Assembly (NCBI RefSeq): GCF_905171775.1
Contig: NC_053499.1
Span: 30,185,026 to 30,249,025, forward strand
Reading direction: 5' to 3'
Source: Rana temporaria
Taxonomy: Eukaryota; Chordata; Amphibia; Anura; Ranidae
Length of the DNA: 64,000 nt
Made by a program: the position numbers and the translations under genes
Notes under the pieces: model-generated
Seen by the model: the letters and a program-made list of their open reading frames with translations, nothing else
Told to the model about the DNA's origin: nothing
Databases searched by the model: none
In this document: positions 1 to 12,475 of the stretch, piece after piece
Numbering within the stretch: position 1 is the first letter of the stretch
How the letters are laid out: every line of letters starts with the position of its first letter

Positions 1-270
1 TCTACTTTGCAGATAGAGAAAGGAGCTCTATGTTAGTGGGCGTCCTGACACGCCAGCTCGCCCCTTCCCCCCTCAAGAGGCTTTCTCCACACCAGGGAGA
101 AAGCCTTGCATTACGGTGTGGAGTTACAGACAGAAGAACAGGAAGTGAGGATTTCTCAGAAGAAATAAGGACATTTAAAAGAAAAAATCGAAAGATGAGG
201 CAAGTGAAGGAGGACTGCTCTAAGGTAAAGGAAGCTATTTAGGGAAAAATGTTTTACCTTTACAACCCCT
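1..270. other. No feature recognised
   Basis: No gene, repeat terminus or RNA gene is recognisable. The sequence is mixed-composition non-coding DNA, presumed intron, and ends at the TTAA that starts the first element. Confidence 0.5.
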
Positions 271-1194
271 TTAAACGATTCCCGTCCGGCTCCTGTACAT
301 TTACGTTGGCAGAATGGCACAGCTGGGCAAAGTGATGTGTGTATATAAAAGTCACTTTGAAATTGCCGCCTTGCGGGAGGCACGCAAGCTCCGTGATGGA
401 GCACGCGCGACCCACTGACTCAAATGGGTGCCGGTATCCCGCGATCGGGTCACAGAGCTGCAGAATGGGGAGAGGCAAGCATAAACAGGCATCTCCCAGT
501 TCTGCCTAGTGACATTGTCTGTTCCCTCTCATCGGGAACAGCGATCAGTGACGTGTCACTTGTCGACACGCCCCCTAACAGAAGCACTCCCTAGGTCACA
601 CTTAACCCCTTCAGCACCGCCTAGTGGTTAATCCCTTCACTGAAATTTTCACAGTAATCCGTGCATTTTTATAGCACTGATTGCTGTAAAAATGACAATG
701 GTCCCAGAAATGTGTCAAAAGTGTCCGAGGTGTCTGCCATAAAGTCGCATAAAAAAAAAAAACGCAGATTGCCGCCAATACTAGCAAAAAAAAAAAAAAG
801 CCATAATACTATCCCCTATTTTGTAGAGGCCATAACTTTTGCGCAAACCAATCAATATACGCTTATTGCGATTTTGTAGAATACGTATAGACCTAAACTA
901 TAGAAAAAAAAAATGTATTCGATTTTTTTGGGGATATTATAGCAAAAAGTTAAATATTTTTGCTTATAGTGCACAAAAAATAAAAACCGCAGAGGTGGTC
1001 AAATACCACCAAGAGAAAGCTCTATTTAAAAAAAAAAAACAAAAAAAAACAAAAAAAACAAAACACACATCAATTTTGTTTGGGAGCCACATCGCACGAC
1101 CGTGCAATTGTCAGTTAAAGGGACGCAGTGCCAAATTGCAAGAAAAAGGCTCTGGTCTTTGGACAGCGAAATGGTCTGGGGCTAAAATGGTTAA
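271..1194 (-). mobile_element. TTAA-bounded non-autonomous DNA transposon, TTAACCACTT family, copy 1
   Basis: The element lies between TTAA at 271-274 and TTAA at 1191-1194. It matches at least six other copies in the window (10733, 11812, 32344, 36746, 51941, 63551). It has a GC-rich part (ATACGTCGGCAGAATGGCAC-type, here degraded near 290-330) and an A-rich part with the phrases 'accgcagaggtg.tcaaataccacca' and 'cgcacgaccg.gcaattgtcagttaaag'. It encodes nothing. TTAA flanks suggest piggyBac-type mobilisation, but no transposase of that kind is in the window, so the superfamily is an inference. Confidence 0.75.
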
Positions 1195-2220
1195 AAGATA
1201 AACCAATGCATCAATATCTGGTTGGATGGACATAGTAGCAATTCTCAATGAATTAAAGGTGCTCATCAGATATTTTGGTTCTAAGTTTGCCCTTCATGCT
1301 TAAAAAAAACTGTATATTTATCATCATCGGCTGTGGGTATACAATGCCCCCATCAGAAAATGAGAACAAATAAAAATAGTGGCCATTATAGTAAAAAATA
1401 CAAAAACTTTGCCTAAAAAAAGATCAACAAAATGGCAAAAAGGTTAAAATAGAGGGGGAAAAAAAAATAAGCTTTTGCATACCTTACAAAAAGGACATCT
1501 GCATAGGCTAAAGCATAAACACTGAAATGGCACATCATTGTGGCTGGCTGGGAAATGTACTATACAAGAACAGTATGGCTCATTATATGCAGTAAAACAC
1601 CCTAACTGCTCATGACAGTCGGCGTGGAGGATTACCATCTCACACTGTGTGGCTCACAGCCAAGACTTACAAACTCTTCACAGACGTTCTAATTGACTTT
1701 ACTCTTTTTTTAGGGACAAAAGGCAATGTCATCCAGCCTGTCAGATATTTGTAACATAAAGCCAAGAAAAAGCTTCATGGATTTAACAGTCAACTCTATG
1801 ACTTTATTACACGGAATGCTTTAAAAGCAGAATAAACAATAAATAAATCAGACCATGTTTAGAGATGGTAGACTGAAAAAGTCTCAACGCGGAAAAACAA
1901 AAAACTTTCTCTTTTGTACGATTTAAACGTTTTAATTCCTTCACAATAAAATGTTGAGTATTAAAAAGAGGGGGAAAAAAATAAATAAAAGAATTCAGAG
2001 TTAAAATAATCACCTTACAACCCACCCTCTGGCAAGGGCGACTTCACTGGGCTCTCTCATAGGAAAGCCGAGGATCCCAAAATTCACAGATCTGGAGAAA
2101 GCCCAGTAATGTCATCCTTGCGTATTATATACAGGAAGCCAGGATTCAAAGCGGAGCTCCACCCACAGTTTGTACTCCTCACCATCCTGCACTAATGTGT
2201 TCAGTTGTAATGAATTGGCA
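1195..2220. other. No feature recognised (A/T-rich presumed intron)
   Basis: A/T-rich non-coding sequence with poly-A runs. The short open frames have no recognisable domain, and no exon-like splice-bounded frame was found. Confidence 0.45.
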
Positions 2221-2223
2221 TTA

Positions 2224-2290
2224 ATATAAAAATACACACACACACACATTATATACACACACACACACGTATTCTATACATACACACAAA
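2224..2290. repeat. Interrupted CA microsatellite
   Basis: Two CA runs (about 2231-2247 and 2256-2270) are separated by an AT-rich spacer and followed by a degenerate tail. Confidence 0.85.
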
Positions 2291-2299
2291 CAGTATCCC

Positions 2300-2490
2300 A
2301 CGAGAGCGAGTACACCCCTTACATTTTTGTAAATGTTTTATTACATCTTCGTGTGAAGAAATTACACTTTGCTACAATGTAAAGTAGTGAGTGTACAGCT
2401 TGTATAACGGTGTAAATTTGTTGTCCCCTCAAAATAACTCAACATACAGCCATTAAAGTCTAAACCGCTGGCAACAAAAGTGAGTGAGTG
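2300..2490 (-). mobile_element. Tc1/mariner-like 3' end fragment, inverted
   Basis: This is the reverse complement of the non-coding 3' end seen at about 26300-26545. Shared phrases are 'gaaattacacttt.ctacaatgta', 'gtcccctcaaaataactcaaca' (with small changes) and 'gccaacaaaagtgagt'-type ends. It directly abuts a second, differently oriented Tc1-like fragment at about 2494. Confidence 0.75.
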
Positions 2491-2493
2491 AAG

Positions 2494-2832
2494 TAAGGGC
2501 CATAAAGACATGGATAAGCGAGTTTGGGGTAAGGGAACCTGACTGGCCTGCACAGAGTCCTGACCTCACCCTGACAGAACACCTTTGGGAAGAATTATAG
2601 CGGAGACTGTGAGTCAGGCCTTCTCGTCCAACATCAGTGCCTGACCTCACAAATGTGCTGCTGGAAGAATGGTCAAACATTCCCATAGACACACTCCTAA
2701 ACCTTGTGGACAGCCTTCCCAGAAGAATTGAAGCTGCAAAGAGTGGGCCAACTCATTATTGAACCCTAAGGACTAAGACTGGGATGCCATTAATAGTTCA
2801 TGTGAGTGTAAAGGCAGGCGTCCCAATACTTT
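2494..2832 (+). pseudogene. Decayed Tc1/mariner transposase, C-terminal remnant and 3' end
   Basis: The reading frame around 2540-2610 gives the third catalytic block of Tc1-type DDE transposases as SPDL-TLTEHLWEEL. The family pattern SPDLNPxExxW is still visible, but the N and P are replaced and a TAG stop sits at 2598-2600. Downstream the DNA continues as a Tc1-like C-terminal region ('cctgacctcacaaatg', 'cattcccatagacacactcc') and 3' end ('ggcgtcccaatacttttg'). The catalytic N-terminal two-thirds is missing, so this copy is inactive. Confidence 0.8.
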
Positions 2833-2850
2833 TGATATAGAGAGAAATAA

Positions 2851-3137
2851 AATGTATGTATGTATGTATGTATGTATGTATGTATGTATGTATGTATGTA
2901 TGTATGTATGTACATACACACACACATATACATACACACACACACACATATATACATACACACACACACATATATACATACACACACACACATATATACA
3001 TACACACACACACACATATATACATACACACACACATATATACATACACACACACATATATACATACACACACACACACATATATACATACACACACACA
3101 CACATATATACATACACACACACACACATATATACAT

Positions 3138-3168
<31 letters not shown>

Positions 3169-3189
3169 CATACACACACACACATATAT

Positions 3190-3247
<58 letters not shown>
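2851..3247. repeat. Compound microsatellite (ATGT)n then (AC/ATAC)n with higher-order period
   Basis: About 60 bp of ATGT repeats is followed by about 335 bp of CA repeats broken regularly by CATATATACATA, giving a higher-order unit of roughly 20-30 bp. It ends in a pure CA run of about 50 bp. The long open frames here on both strands (Cys-Val or Tyr-Thr-His repeats) are microsatellite translations, not genes. Confidence 0.97.
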
Positions 3248-3248
<1 letters not shown>

Positions 3249-3926
3249 AGGGGAGGGCTGGCAGCCTTAAGTCTGGGGGGCAAGTCTAGTCGAGTGGCCC
3301 ATTGTACCACCGAATCAGCTCACCATCCATGCCCACCAGGTTTTAGAACACGTATTGATGTTATGAAGCAAGACAAATATGACAAAGCAATGACGCCCCG
3401 ATGACGCTGCTCTTTACCCATGTGATTGGCCATGTCCAATAACAGCCAATCACATGTAAATGACAGAATGTGAGGAGAGCCGATCAGAGCATCTCCTCAC
3501 AGTGGAGACTGTACAGACAATTAGGGCACCGATTACAGTGCAGCCCTAGCACTGCCCAGCCAGTGATGTCAGTCTGTGCCCATCAGTGACACCAATCAGT
3601 GCCCGTCAGTGACACCTTTCAGTGCCCAGTGCCACCCATTAATGCCCAACAGTACCGCTCCAGATCATTCTCCCATTAGTGGAGAGAAGGGGGAGGGCTG
3701 TGCTCTGTAAGACGAAAACACACCATCAGCCCTGTGACAGGTGCAGCTAATATCCCTGTCACAGGACACAGTGAAGCCCTGTTAACCCCTCCTGCCGGAG
3801 CTGCCCGAGCAGTAGCACTTGGCCGGGTCTGAAAACTGCACATGTGCAGTTCTGAGCCCTTTTACAGGGAATCAGAGCAGCCCAGGGGGAAATCTCCACT
3901 CTGCCCCCTGGCCCAGCCCGCCCCTG
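3248..3926. mobile_element. hAT-like MITE inserted in the CA microsatellite
   Basis: The ends are inverted: CAGGGGAGGGCTGG on the left and CCAGCCCGCCCCTG on the right, one mismatch in the 14-bp core. The flanks 'acacacac' and 'atacatac' are near-identical 8-mers, consistent with an 8-bp target duplication inside the microsatellite. The interior is non-coding and has short repeats ('cagtgccc' variants near 3540-3640). Confidence 0.65.
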
Positions 3927-4800
3927 ATACATACAGACACAATTTTTTTTTTTAAGGCTGGGAAAAAAAATCTATTTGAATCTTTAAATCGAGTTGCGAG
4001 GGCAAATCGATTTTTTTAGCTCCCCCCCCCCCCCCCATTAGGTCAGCGTTTCGCAGAGTAGGCCGAAGCCACGGCCTTTTCCCAGGATCACGGCGGACTA
4101 GGCCGAAGCCTTGCCTAAAAACTTAGGACCGGCGCAGTGTCCATGAAAAACAAAGAAAAATAATATATATATATATATCAAATTTTTATTTATTTTGGTT
4201 TTGTTTGAGAAAAAAAAAATGTATTCATACAGCTCATCTAAATTCCCAAACACACCAACATTTTATTAGATGGAAAGGATTTAGTGAAAACAAAGGCCCT
4301 GACAGTGACTCGGGTAATGACAAGCACGGTTCCATGACCCATCAGGGGAAGTTGCCTTGCATTTATAGGTCTACGGTTTCACCTAGAACCATAAAAAGCC
4401 TCATTTACTTGTGGAGAGTTGGAGTCTTGCACAAAACACGGTGATTATTTCTGTTGTAATTCTCTCTACGGGTGCAGTTGAGAGATGCAAGGAAAATGAC
4501 TGGTTATGGCGGCATAATTATAGTAACTGGATCAAACTGGCTTTAAGTGAATCCATAAGGCTTTGGAAATGGAAATCATCAGCTAGAAAGAATGAAATGG
4601 CAAAATATGTTGCTGCAATTTCTTTGTCATCCAGTTACTAAAGTTAAACATTTTCTTATGGAAAATAAAACGATTCACGGGTGACGCGCATATACAAAAT
4701 AGCAACGGATGAAGAGGACTCGCCACTTTTTTTTTTAGCCAGTTACATGAAAGTCACGAGAAAACTGTTGCAGAGAAAAAAATGCCTTCCAAAACCATTA
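3927..4800. other. Unassigned, with a small repeat fragment
   Basis: 4050-4115 ('gtaggccgaagccacggcctttt cccaggatc') matches part of the element at 6121-7188. There is a poly-C run at about 4023-4036 and a short AT run near 4163-4177. The rest is unassigned. Confidence 0.45.
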
Positions 4801-4804
4801 GTCC

Positions 4805-5102
4805 AGTATCATCTATAGCGGCGCTATACTGTCAGATTTGCTGCGGGATTCGGACGCTAGTGGAGCGGTATTAACCCCCGCTAGCGGCCGATAAAGGGTT
4901 AATACCGCCCGCAATGCGCGTCCTTGTTAATCCGATCCCCCATAGGGGAGAGCGGAGAAAAGACAGGGCGGTCCCTGCACAGTGTGCGGGGACCGCCCTG
5001 TCAGCCGCCGGCTCAGCGGGGATATACGGAGCGATCCCCGCTGAGCTGACGGACACACGGAGGTGGATCATTACTGATCCGCCCCGTGTGAAAGGGCCCT
5101 TA
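4805..5102. mobile_element. Probable Harbinger-like MITE fragment
   Basis: It ends in 'gtgtgaaagggccctTAA', the right-terminus pattern of the TAA-flanked family (compare 42314 and 39870). The left terminus is unclear. The interior has a strong hairpin near 4963-5003 (ggcggtccc/gggaccgcc). Confidence 0.4.
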
Positions 5103-6120
5103 ATGAGCAGACTGAATCAATCAACTTGGGTACAAACTAGCCTGATGGAGCAGCTGCTAGCGATAATGACAGTCTTCTCCCGGCGGGGACGGCTTCCCCC
5201 ACCAGGAGTAGACAAGCAGGAATTCCCGTCAGCACTCTGTTGCAGGAAAGAAATTTGCACTGTGTATGGCCTGCCTAAGTGCACTCCTAAGACCCATATT
5301 AGAGTATGGCCAAAAAGAGCTTAGGCCATACTTCTCCTTTAACATGTTGATGAAGAAGGATGAATGAACCAAGCTAGGCAAAATACAAGCAGAATCATCT
5401 TGAGCTTTAAATATATCCATCAGTCAGCATATTCTTGAAACCTTACCTAACCGGTTTAGAAATGACTGTCAAACAGCCCGTTTCCCCCTCTGTGTTCTTC
5501 CAGGCCAAATACCTTTTTATGTGAAATAGTGAGATAATTGAAAATCTTAAGACGATCCCCGGTGGAAAGCACAGGACATTATCATCAAAAGCGAGCTGGA
5601 GGGACGCCAAGATTTTACACACTGGCGGTTGTGCTGGCTTCTAAGCCGACGTGTCAGACAGCGAGCCACTAATTGTCCCGAAAATGTCAACTGCAAGCGT
5701 GGCTGATTAAACACGAAATCCAACAGACTCCATACTGAAAACAAGACAGCTTACAGAGAAACTCACTTCCACCACACACTTCTACCGGCTGCAGACAGAA
5801 CTCTTAGGAATGGTAGTGTAGAGGGACGCCATCCAAGATTACCAGCATTTAGGACTATTCATACTATTTCTAAAAAGGGGAAACTTACTGTAAGCACAGA
5901 AAGTACCCAACGCGCTCCATCTTTGATTTCATTCCAGTAAAACACTAAACAATTAACATGGAAACAGACAGAAGAATCATGGCCCGCTCACTCAATACTG
6001 GCCTTACACAGTCAACACGGCATTACAATATCCTGTGGTACTCAACTCCGTCTCCAACCATCAAAGTATTTCTGAAACCTACAAATACAATATAAAACAA
6101 ACAAAAAAACACTCTGAAAC
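5103..6120. other. No feature recognised
   Basis: Non-coding unique-looking sequence. No splice-bounded coding exon was recognised on either strand. Confidence 0.45.
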
Positions 6121-7188
6121 CAGGGTTTGACAAATGTTCTTGGAATCTAGGAGCCAGCTAAAAAAGTTAGCAGCCAGAAAACGCACCCCGTCCCGACAAG
6201 CTTGCGCGCAGAATCGAACACATACGTGAGCAGCGCCCGCATATGTAAACGGTGTTCAAACCACACATGTGAGGTATCGCCGCGATCGTTGGAGCGAGAG
6301 CAATAATTCTAGCCCTAGACCTCCTCTGTAACTCAACTCAAAACATGCAACCTGTAGATTTTTTTAAACTTCGCCTATGAAGATTTTAAAGGGTAAAAGT
6401 TTGGTCGGCATTCCACGATTGGACGCAATTTTGAAGCGTGACATGTTGGGTATGAATTTACTCGGCGTAACATTATCTTTCATAATATTACAAAAAAATG
6501 GGGATAACTTTACTTTGTCTTTTTATTAAAAAAAGTGTAATTTTTTCCCCAAAAAGTGCGCTTGTAAGACCGCTGCGCAAATACGGCTTGACAGAAAGTA
6601 TTGCAACGATCACCATTTTATTCTCTAGGGTGTTGGGATAAAAAATATATATAATGTTTGGGGGTTCCAATTAGAGGGAAGAAGATAGCATTGAAAATAG
6701 TGACAAATTACATTAGAATTGCTGTTTAAGTTGTAATGCTTAACTTGTAATACCAACGGCCACCACCAGATGGCACCAGCTCACACAAGGAGGAGCTGGG
6801 GACTTCACAAGGCCACAAAGCCGCGGCCTCAATTACCGCACATCACGGGCCCCCCGCGATTGAGCGGCGGGAGGTGGGGGCCTAGTCTGCTGCGATCCTG
6901 GGGAAAAGGCGCTCCGCGGACTAGGCCGAAGCCGCGGCCTCACCTAAAACATCCTGCCGCAGCGATCCTGGGAAAAGGCCGCGAGCGGCACAGGCCGATC
7001 CCAGCCTTTTCCCAGGATCGCAGCGAGCTGCGGGCAAGATGTTTTAGGCGAGGCCACGGCTTCGGCCTAGTCCTCGGAGCACCGGTCCTATGGAACAAAT
7101 TTTTTATTTATTTTTTGCCCACCTTCCAAGCCAAGTCGCTAGGACGCTATTTCTAGTGGCAATGGCGACCGGGATTTGTCGAGCCCTG
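6121..7188. mobile_element. hAT-like non-autonomous element, CAGGG(T/C)TTGACAAAT family
   Basis: The left end CAGGGTTTGACAAAT mirrors the right end ATTTGTCGAGCCCTG. The core ('gcgtgacatgttgggtat', 'tactcggcgtaacattatc', 'agtgcgcttgtaagac', 'gccattttattctctagggtgtt') is shared with copies at 17333-18230 and 28360-29002 and with the TTAA-bounded element 12961-14174. The flanking 8-mers match poorly here (tctgaaac/cctaaagg), so the copy is probably old. Confidence 0.7.
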
Positions 7189-7538
7189 CCTAAAGGAATA
7201 TAAGAACAAACTCCACTTCAGGAGAACTAGAAGATCAAAAAAAAAAACAAAAAAAAAAAAACCCTTGGTGTCACCGGGACAGGAAGTGCAGGGAAATCAC
7301 TTCACAACCAGTAAAAAAAAAAAGGACCAAGACACAACATTAGCCTTCAGTTGGCGTCAACCACAAGCTGGGGGCAGGAAGTGACCAAGTTGTATGACAA
7401 AGGCAAAAGGGAAAATTCAGGTCACCACCCTAACTTTGGCATCCATCAGGTTTGTGTAAAACCAGCCACAGACCGATCGAAAACCAGCTGGATTTTGGTC
7501 TATGGGCAGGCTGGTTACACTGAAGTCAATCAACTGAC

Positions 7539-8099
7539 TTAAAGTGGATGTAAAGCCACTCTCATCCTTTCTACACTACTGCCATAGTGCTGATCTATAA
7601 GGATATACATATCTCCTGAATGTATCCTTACCTGTCAAATGTCTCCCCACTGTCTGTTATAAGAACTGAAAAACTGCAGATTCTGCAAGTGGGTCTGTTG
7701 TCTGGAGCTCGGTGGGTGGAGTCATGATGTCAGTAGACTCCACGCCCTCGTCTACACTCCCCTTAACACTAAATTCTGCTATGATCACCAACATCCAGTC
7801 AAAATCCAGAAAAGTAACCACATGACTTCAGAAAAGGAGTTGGGGTGGGAATTAAAAAAATAATACCGTTCCCAGGCTAGTGCATGAGATATGTAAATAA
7901 CCTGTCACTCACAGCAGGGGGGCGGAACGGACAAAAGTTTTCTCCTGTATGTCCGTTTATCTCACTGAAAAAAGAAAAGAGGATTTCTCAGAGCTGGATT
8001 AACTCTTTGTAGCAAGACTGGGCACAGATGATAGGAAATCTTATACTGTACATTGTGACAGCAAAAAAAAAAAAAAAATTGGGGTTACATCCACTTTAA
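7539..8099. mobile_element. TTAA-bounded MITE, TTAAAGTGGATGTAAA family
   Basis: TTAAAGTGGATGTAAA on the left mirrors TTACATCCACTTTAA on the right. The interior is non-coding, including a CACTTGCAGA-type segment and a poly-A run at about 8063-8078. Confidence 0.65.
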
Positions 8100-8628
8100 G
8101 TACAATCAGCCTCTTGGATTTTCTTTCGCACGATCACTGCCAGCAGCTAAAGCCGCCAGCAACGATCATTGTATTCTGTGGGTTGAGAAGGTTCCGCTGC
8201 TGGAAAAACACAATAGTGGGAGGGATTACCTCATAAAACACTGACTAATGTGTTGATAGGGGAATCAAGTAATTTTCCTTTAACACGTGGTTGAAGGAAA
8301 GAAAATTGCAAAATGTATGGTCTTGCCCAAGGCTATTCATGCTATTCAAGCGGGCAGCCCTGTTCATACCACTGGGCTCAACATTGAACTAAAAAAATAA
8401 TAATGTAGAAGTCAGGTGGAAAATTGGCGATCTTTTGTGTGGTATAAATAGAGCGATTTATCTTGTTTAGTCCCACGGGCTGAAGTGTATGGCATAGGAT
8501 AATATAACGTATTTAAAACTATGCAATTAACTGGTGCCTGAAGCTAATCTGAAAGTACAAGTTCACCTTTAGGAGCAAGTTACATGCTACACCCAACATG
8601 CTCCTATTCAGCCACCCGCTGTCACAAG
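8100..8628. other. Fragment of a dispersed repeat plus unassigned sequence
   Basis: 8110-8270 ('gatcactgccagcagctaaagccgccagcaac', 'ttgtattctgtggg') is related to segments at about 15900-16030, 36190-36380 and 40640-40850. The remainder is unassigned. Confidence 0.4.
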
Positions 8629-9777
8629 TTAAAGTGGTTATAAACCCACTCTGACGACTTGCGCCTACATTACGGCTTACCTGTAGGTGCAAGAAAGATC
8701 TCCTTAACCTACACGGTTATGGAAATATTTGCAGAAAACGCTGCACCGTTGTCTACTGTGCATGCGCGCCGTAGACAACGGCGCAGGCACACTGAGCGTC
8801 CCGGGTTATATGAATGGGATCATGCCGGTCCCACGCGTAGTGGGACGTCACTGCAGGGCTACACTCTTTTTCTGCAAAGAGTGCAGTCCTGCAGGGCTTC
8901 ACCCACACCGGGCGCCATTCATTTAACTTCCTGTGAATGAATAGACTACAACTACAGTCATTCATTGCGGCTGATGGCTTGTAGTTCTCAATGAACTGCG
9001 AGGTGCTGATGAGCATTTTTATAGTAAAAGGGGTTGTAAACCCTTTCCAACCACTTTATGCTACAGGTAAGCCTATAATAAAGGCTTACCTGTGGCTACC
9101 CTGGATATCTCCTAAACCTGCATGGTTTAGGAGATATCCCCTGTACGTGCCAATGTAAATCGCCACATGCGCACTGGGGCAAACGGAAGCAATGGCACCT
9201 ATGTGCCGTTGCTTCAAGAAGAAGTAAACCCTCGAAATCATTTCTTGGAAAAAAAAAAAAAAAGACATACTAATCCTGCAAGAGAAAGGCATAAAGGCAT
9301 AGCATACTAGCTCATTATGAATTACTTACCTGAGATTGAAGCCCCCCAAAGCGACTTTTGTTCCTCACCTCCGCTGCCATTGATACCCGAGTTACTTGCG
9401 GCTATCGGGGCTCCGGCGATTGTGATTTGCCGGAGCCGCGATGACGTCACTCCCGCGCACCAATGGCGCGCTCAGTGCGCCGTTGTCTACAGCGCGGTGC
9501 AGTCTTTTCTGCAAATATCCCCTAAACCGTGTAGGTTTATGAGATATCTGTTGCACTTACAGGTAAGCCTTAATCTAGGCTTAGCTGTAGGTTAAAGTGG
9601 TCTGTATGGGTTTACTTTCAGTCCGTGTGCCATTACCGGCGGCTTTGGTGTGCATGCTAAGGCGATCTAAGGCAAGTAATTCATAATGAGCTAGCATGCT
9701 ACCCATACTAGATTATGCCTTTGTCTTGCAGGTTTTTTATTTATTTATTTTTTATATTGGGTTTACATCCACTTTAA
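8629..9777. mobile_element. TTAA-bounded composite repeat with 'aggtaagcct' modules
   Basis: It begins TTAAAGTGGTTATAAACCC and ends in 'ttacatccactTTAA'. Internally it has three related modules around 'gcttacctgtagg', 'ggagatatcccc' and 'gcgccgttgtctac', with further TTAAAGTGG-like junctions near 9040 and 9592. It is best read as two or three related elements inserted next to or inside each other. There is no coding capacity. Confidence 0.55.
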
Positions 9778-10732
9778 TTCAACATACCCGCCCTTCAGTA
9801 ACAGTATAGGCAGACAGTGTACCGACAGTGTGCAGGATCCAGGTATTCATGTGCAATCTGCTGATGGCAGGTGCGATGATTTACAGGATGCAAACGGAAA
9901 AAAATACACATTTTATACATGAAAAGGTGATTTGTTTTACAATAGGTGAACTTGGCCTTTATAGTGACAGAAATGTTGTAGGCATGCTGCGATTTGGTCT
10001 GCCCTGTTATCTTCTGTATACAATTTACATGATCTTGCTTTGACACCACGTTTAAAAACTTCAACTGAAACATTATACGGGAGCAACTTTCCCCCCTGAC
10101 AAAAAAGCATTTGGAGTGGAAAAGCTGATTAAAATCTACACTTCCTCTCATAATTACTGAAGCGATGCCAATGCTGAATCGTTAATCCTGGCCTCACCTG
10201 CTTCCAAAGCATCGTTTTGGCTTAGGACACAATCTGTGGGAAATCCCAGAGGTGAAGAAGGCGCTGGAACTGGCTCAGCTGGACACAATATTTTCCATGA
10301 GCAACATCTGGAATTAGCAACAGTGAAAAGTAATCCCAGCATTGGCACATTCCGCGATTCATTTCATAGAGCAATTTGCTGTGTTCACATTTTATAGAGT
10401 TCTCAGATTAGACAGCTGCATGGAGGCAGTAGGGACTGAACGCATCCTTTACATAGAACATTGGGACTTCCTTAGTAAATTGCAGTGAACTGCCAATCCC
10501 GTTCACAAAACATTTGTGTGCGCAAGGGTCACCAAATGACTTACTTTAAAGCCGACCTCCTGCCAAGCGGTTAAACACACAGCTGAATTACATATTGAGA
10601 AACTCATGCCAAACCATTTATAATTCTATACAAGGGGAGATCTGAGCAATCGGTTCAGGGTGGGGGTTGTCAATGCTGCAGCCACCTAGGCGAGTACAAT
10701 TTTTTTATTTTGCAGAAAGCCACACTTTTCTC
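9778..10732. other. No feature recognised
   Basis: Presumed intron. Open frames here show no domain or splice context that I recognise. Confidence 0.45.
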
Positions 10733-11749
10733 TTAACCACTTAAGGACCGGACCAATATGCTGCTAAATGACCCAAGTGGTTTTTACAATTCGGCACTGC
10801 GTCGTTTTAACAGACAATTGCGCGGTCGTGCGACGTGGCTCCCGAACAAAATTGGCGTCCTTTTTTCCCCACAAATAGAGCTTTCTTTTGGTGGTATTTG
10901 ATCGCCTCTGCGGTTTTTCTTTTTGGCGCTATAAACAAAAATAGAGCGACAATTTTGAAAAAAATGCAATATTTTTTACTTTTTGCTATAATAAATATCC
11001 CCCAAAAATATATATATAAAAAAAAAAATTTCCTCAGTTTAGGCCGATACGTATTCTTCTACATTTTTTTTTTTTTTTTTAAACAAAAATAAACGCAATA
11101 ATCGTTTATCGGTTGGTTTACGCAAAATTTATAGCGTTTACACAATAGGAGATATTTTTATTGCATTTTTATTATTTTTTTTTTTACTACTAATGGCGGC
11201 GATGAGCGATTTTTTTTGTGACTGCGACATTATGGCGGACACTTCGGACAATTTTGACACATTTTTGGGACCATTGGCATTTTCACAGCAAAAAATGCAT
11301 TTAAATTGCATTGTTTATTGTGAAAATGACAGTTGCAGTTTGGGAGTTAACCACAGGGGGCGCTGTAGGAGTTAGGGTTCACCTAGTGTGTGTTTACAAC
11401 TGTAGGGGGGTGTGGCTGTAGGTCTGACGTCATCGATCGAGTCTCCCTATAAAAGGGATCACTCGATCGATGCGCCGCCACAGTGAAGCACGGGGAAGCC
11501 GTGTTTACATACGGCTCTCCCCCCGGTCTTCAGCTCCGGGGAGCGATCGCGACGGAGCGGCTATAAACGAATAGCCGCACCGTCGTCCCGGATCGCTCCC
11601 CGTGGGAATTCCGACCACCGCATGTAGCAGGGGGGGTCCCGATCGGACCCCCGACCCACGTCTAGGCAGGGACGTACATATACGCCCATGAGCCTGTACG
11701 TGCCATTCTGCCGACGTATATCTACATGCGGCGGTCTGGAAGTGGTTAA
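10733..11749 (+). mobile_element. TTAACCACTT-family element, full-length copy
   Basis: TTAA flanks are at 10733-10736 and 11746-11749, with ends TTAACCACTTAAGGACCG and 'ggcggtctggaagtggTTAA'. The A/T-rich half is followed by a GC-rich half with hairpins ('catcgatcgagtctcc.tataaaaggga.actcgatcgatg' and 'ccggggagcgatcgcgacgg'). It is close in sequence to the copy at 51941-52947. Non-coding. Confidence 0.85.
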
Positions 11750-11811
11750 TGGTATATTGGTACATTGAGAAGCTAGAATTTAGAAAGAAAAAAAAAAATG
11801 GAACTTGGCCT

Positions 11812-12475
11812 TTAACCACTTACACCCGAAAGGATTTACCCCCCTTCCTGACCAGTGAACTTTTTGGGACACGGCGCTGCGTCGCTTTGACAACTGCGCG
11901 GTCGTGCGACGTTGTACCCAAACAAAACCAACGTCCTTTTTTTCCCCCCACAACTAGAGCTTTCTTTTGGTGGCATTTGATCACCTCTGCTGTTTTTTTT
12001 CCCCGCGCAATATAGCAAAAAAATAAATAAAAATAAAAGAATATTTTTTACTATAATAAATAGCCCAAAAAAATTATTTGTTTTCCCTCAGTTTAAGCCG
12101 ATATGCATTTTACATATTTAAAATGTTATTTATTTTTTACCAAAATCGCAAAAAAGCGCATTTCGATTGCTTTGTGCAAAAGTTATAGTATCTACAAAAT
12201 AGGTTACGATTTATGGCATTTTTAATATAATTTTTTTTATTATTAATGGCGGCGATCTGCGATTTTTATCGGGACTGCGACATTGCATTGGACACATCGG
12301 ACTCTTTTTGACACTATTTTGGGACCCCTGTCATTTATACAGCTATCAGTGCTATAAAAATGCACCGATTACTGTGTAAATGACACTGGCAGGGAAGGGG
12401 TTCAACACTAGGGGGCGATCAAGGGGTTAAGTGTGTCCTAGGGAGTGATTTTAACTGTAGGGGGCATGGTCTCAC
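11812..12475 (+). mobile_element. TTAACCACTT-family element, right end truncated
   Basis: It starts TTAACCACTTACACCCG, follows the family through 'gttaagtgtgtcctagggagtga', then loses similarity before the right terminus. Confidence 0.7.

Noticed and set aside
2773..3404. Long open frames of Cys-Val, Tyr-Thr-His or Tyr-Val-Cys repeats on both strands
   Set aside because: They are translations of the CA/ATGT microsatellite in every frame and have no gene structure.
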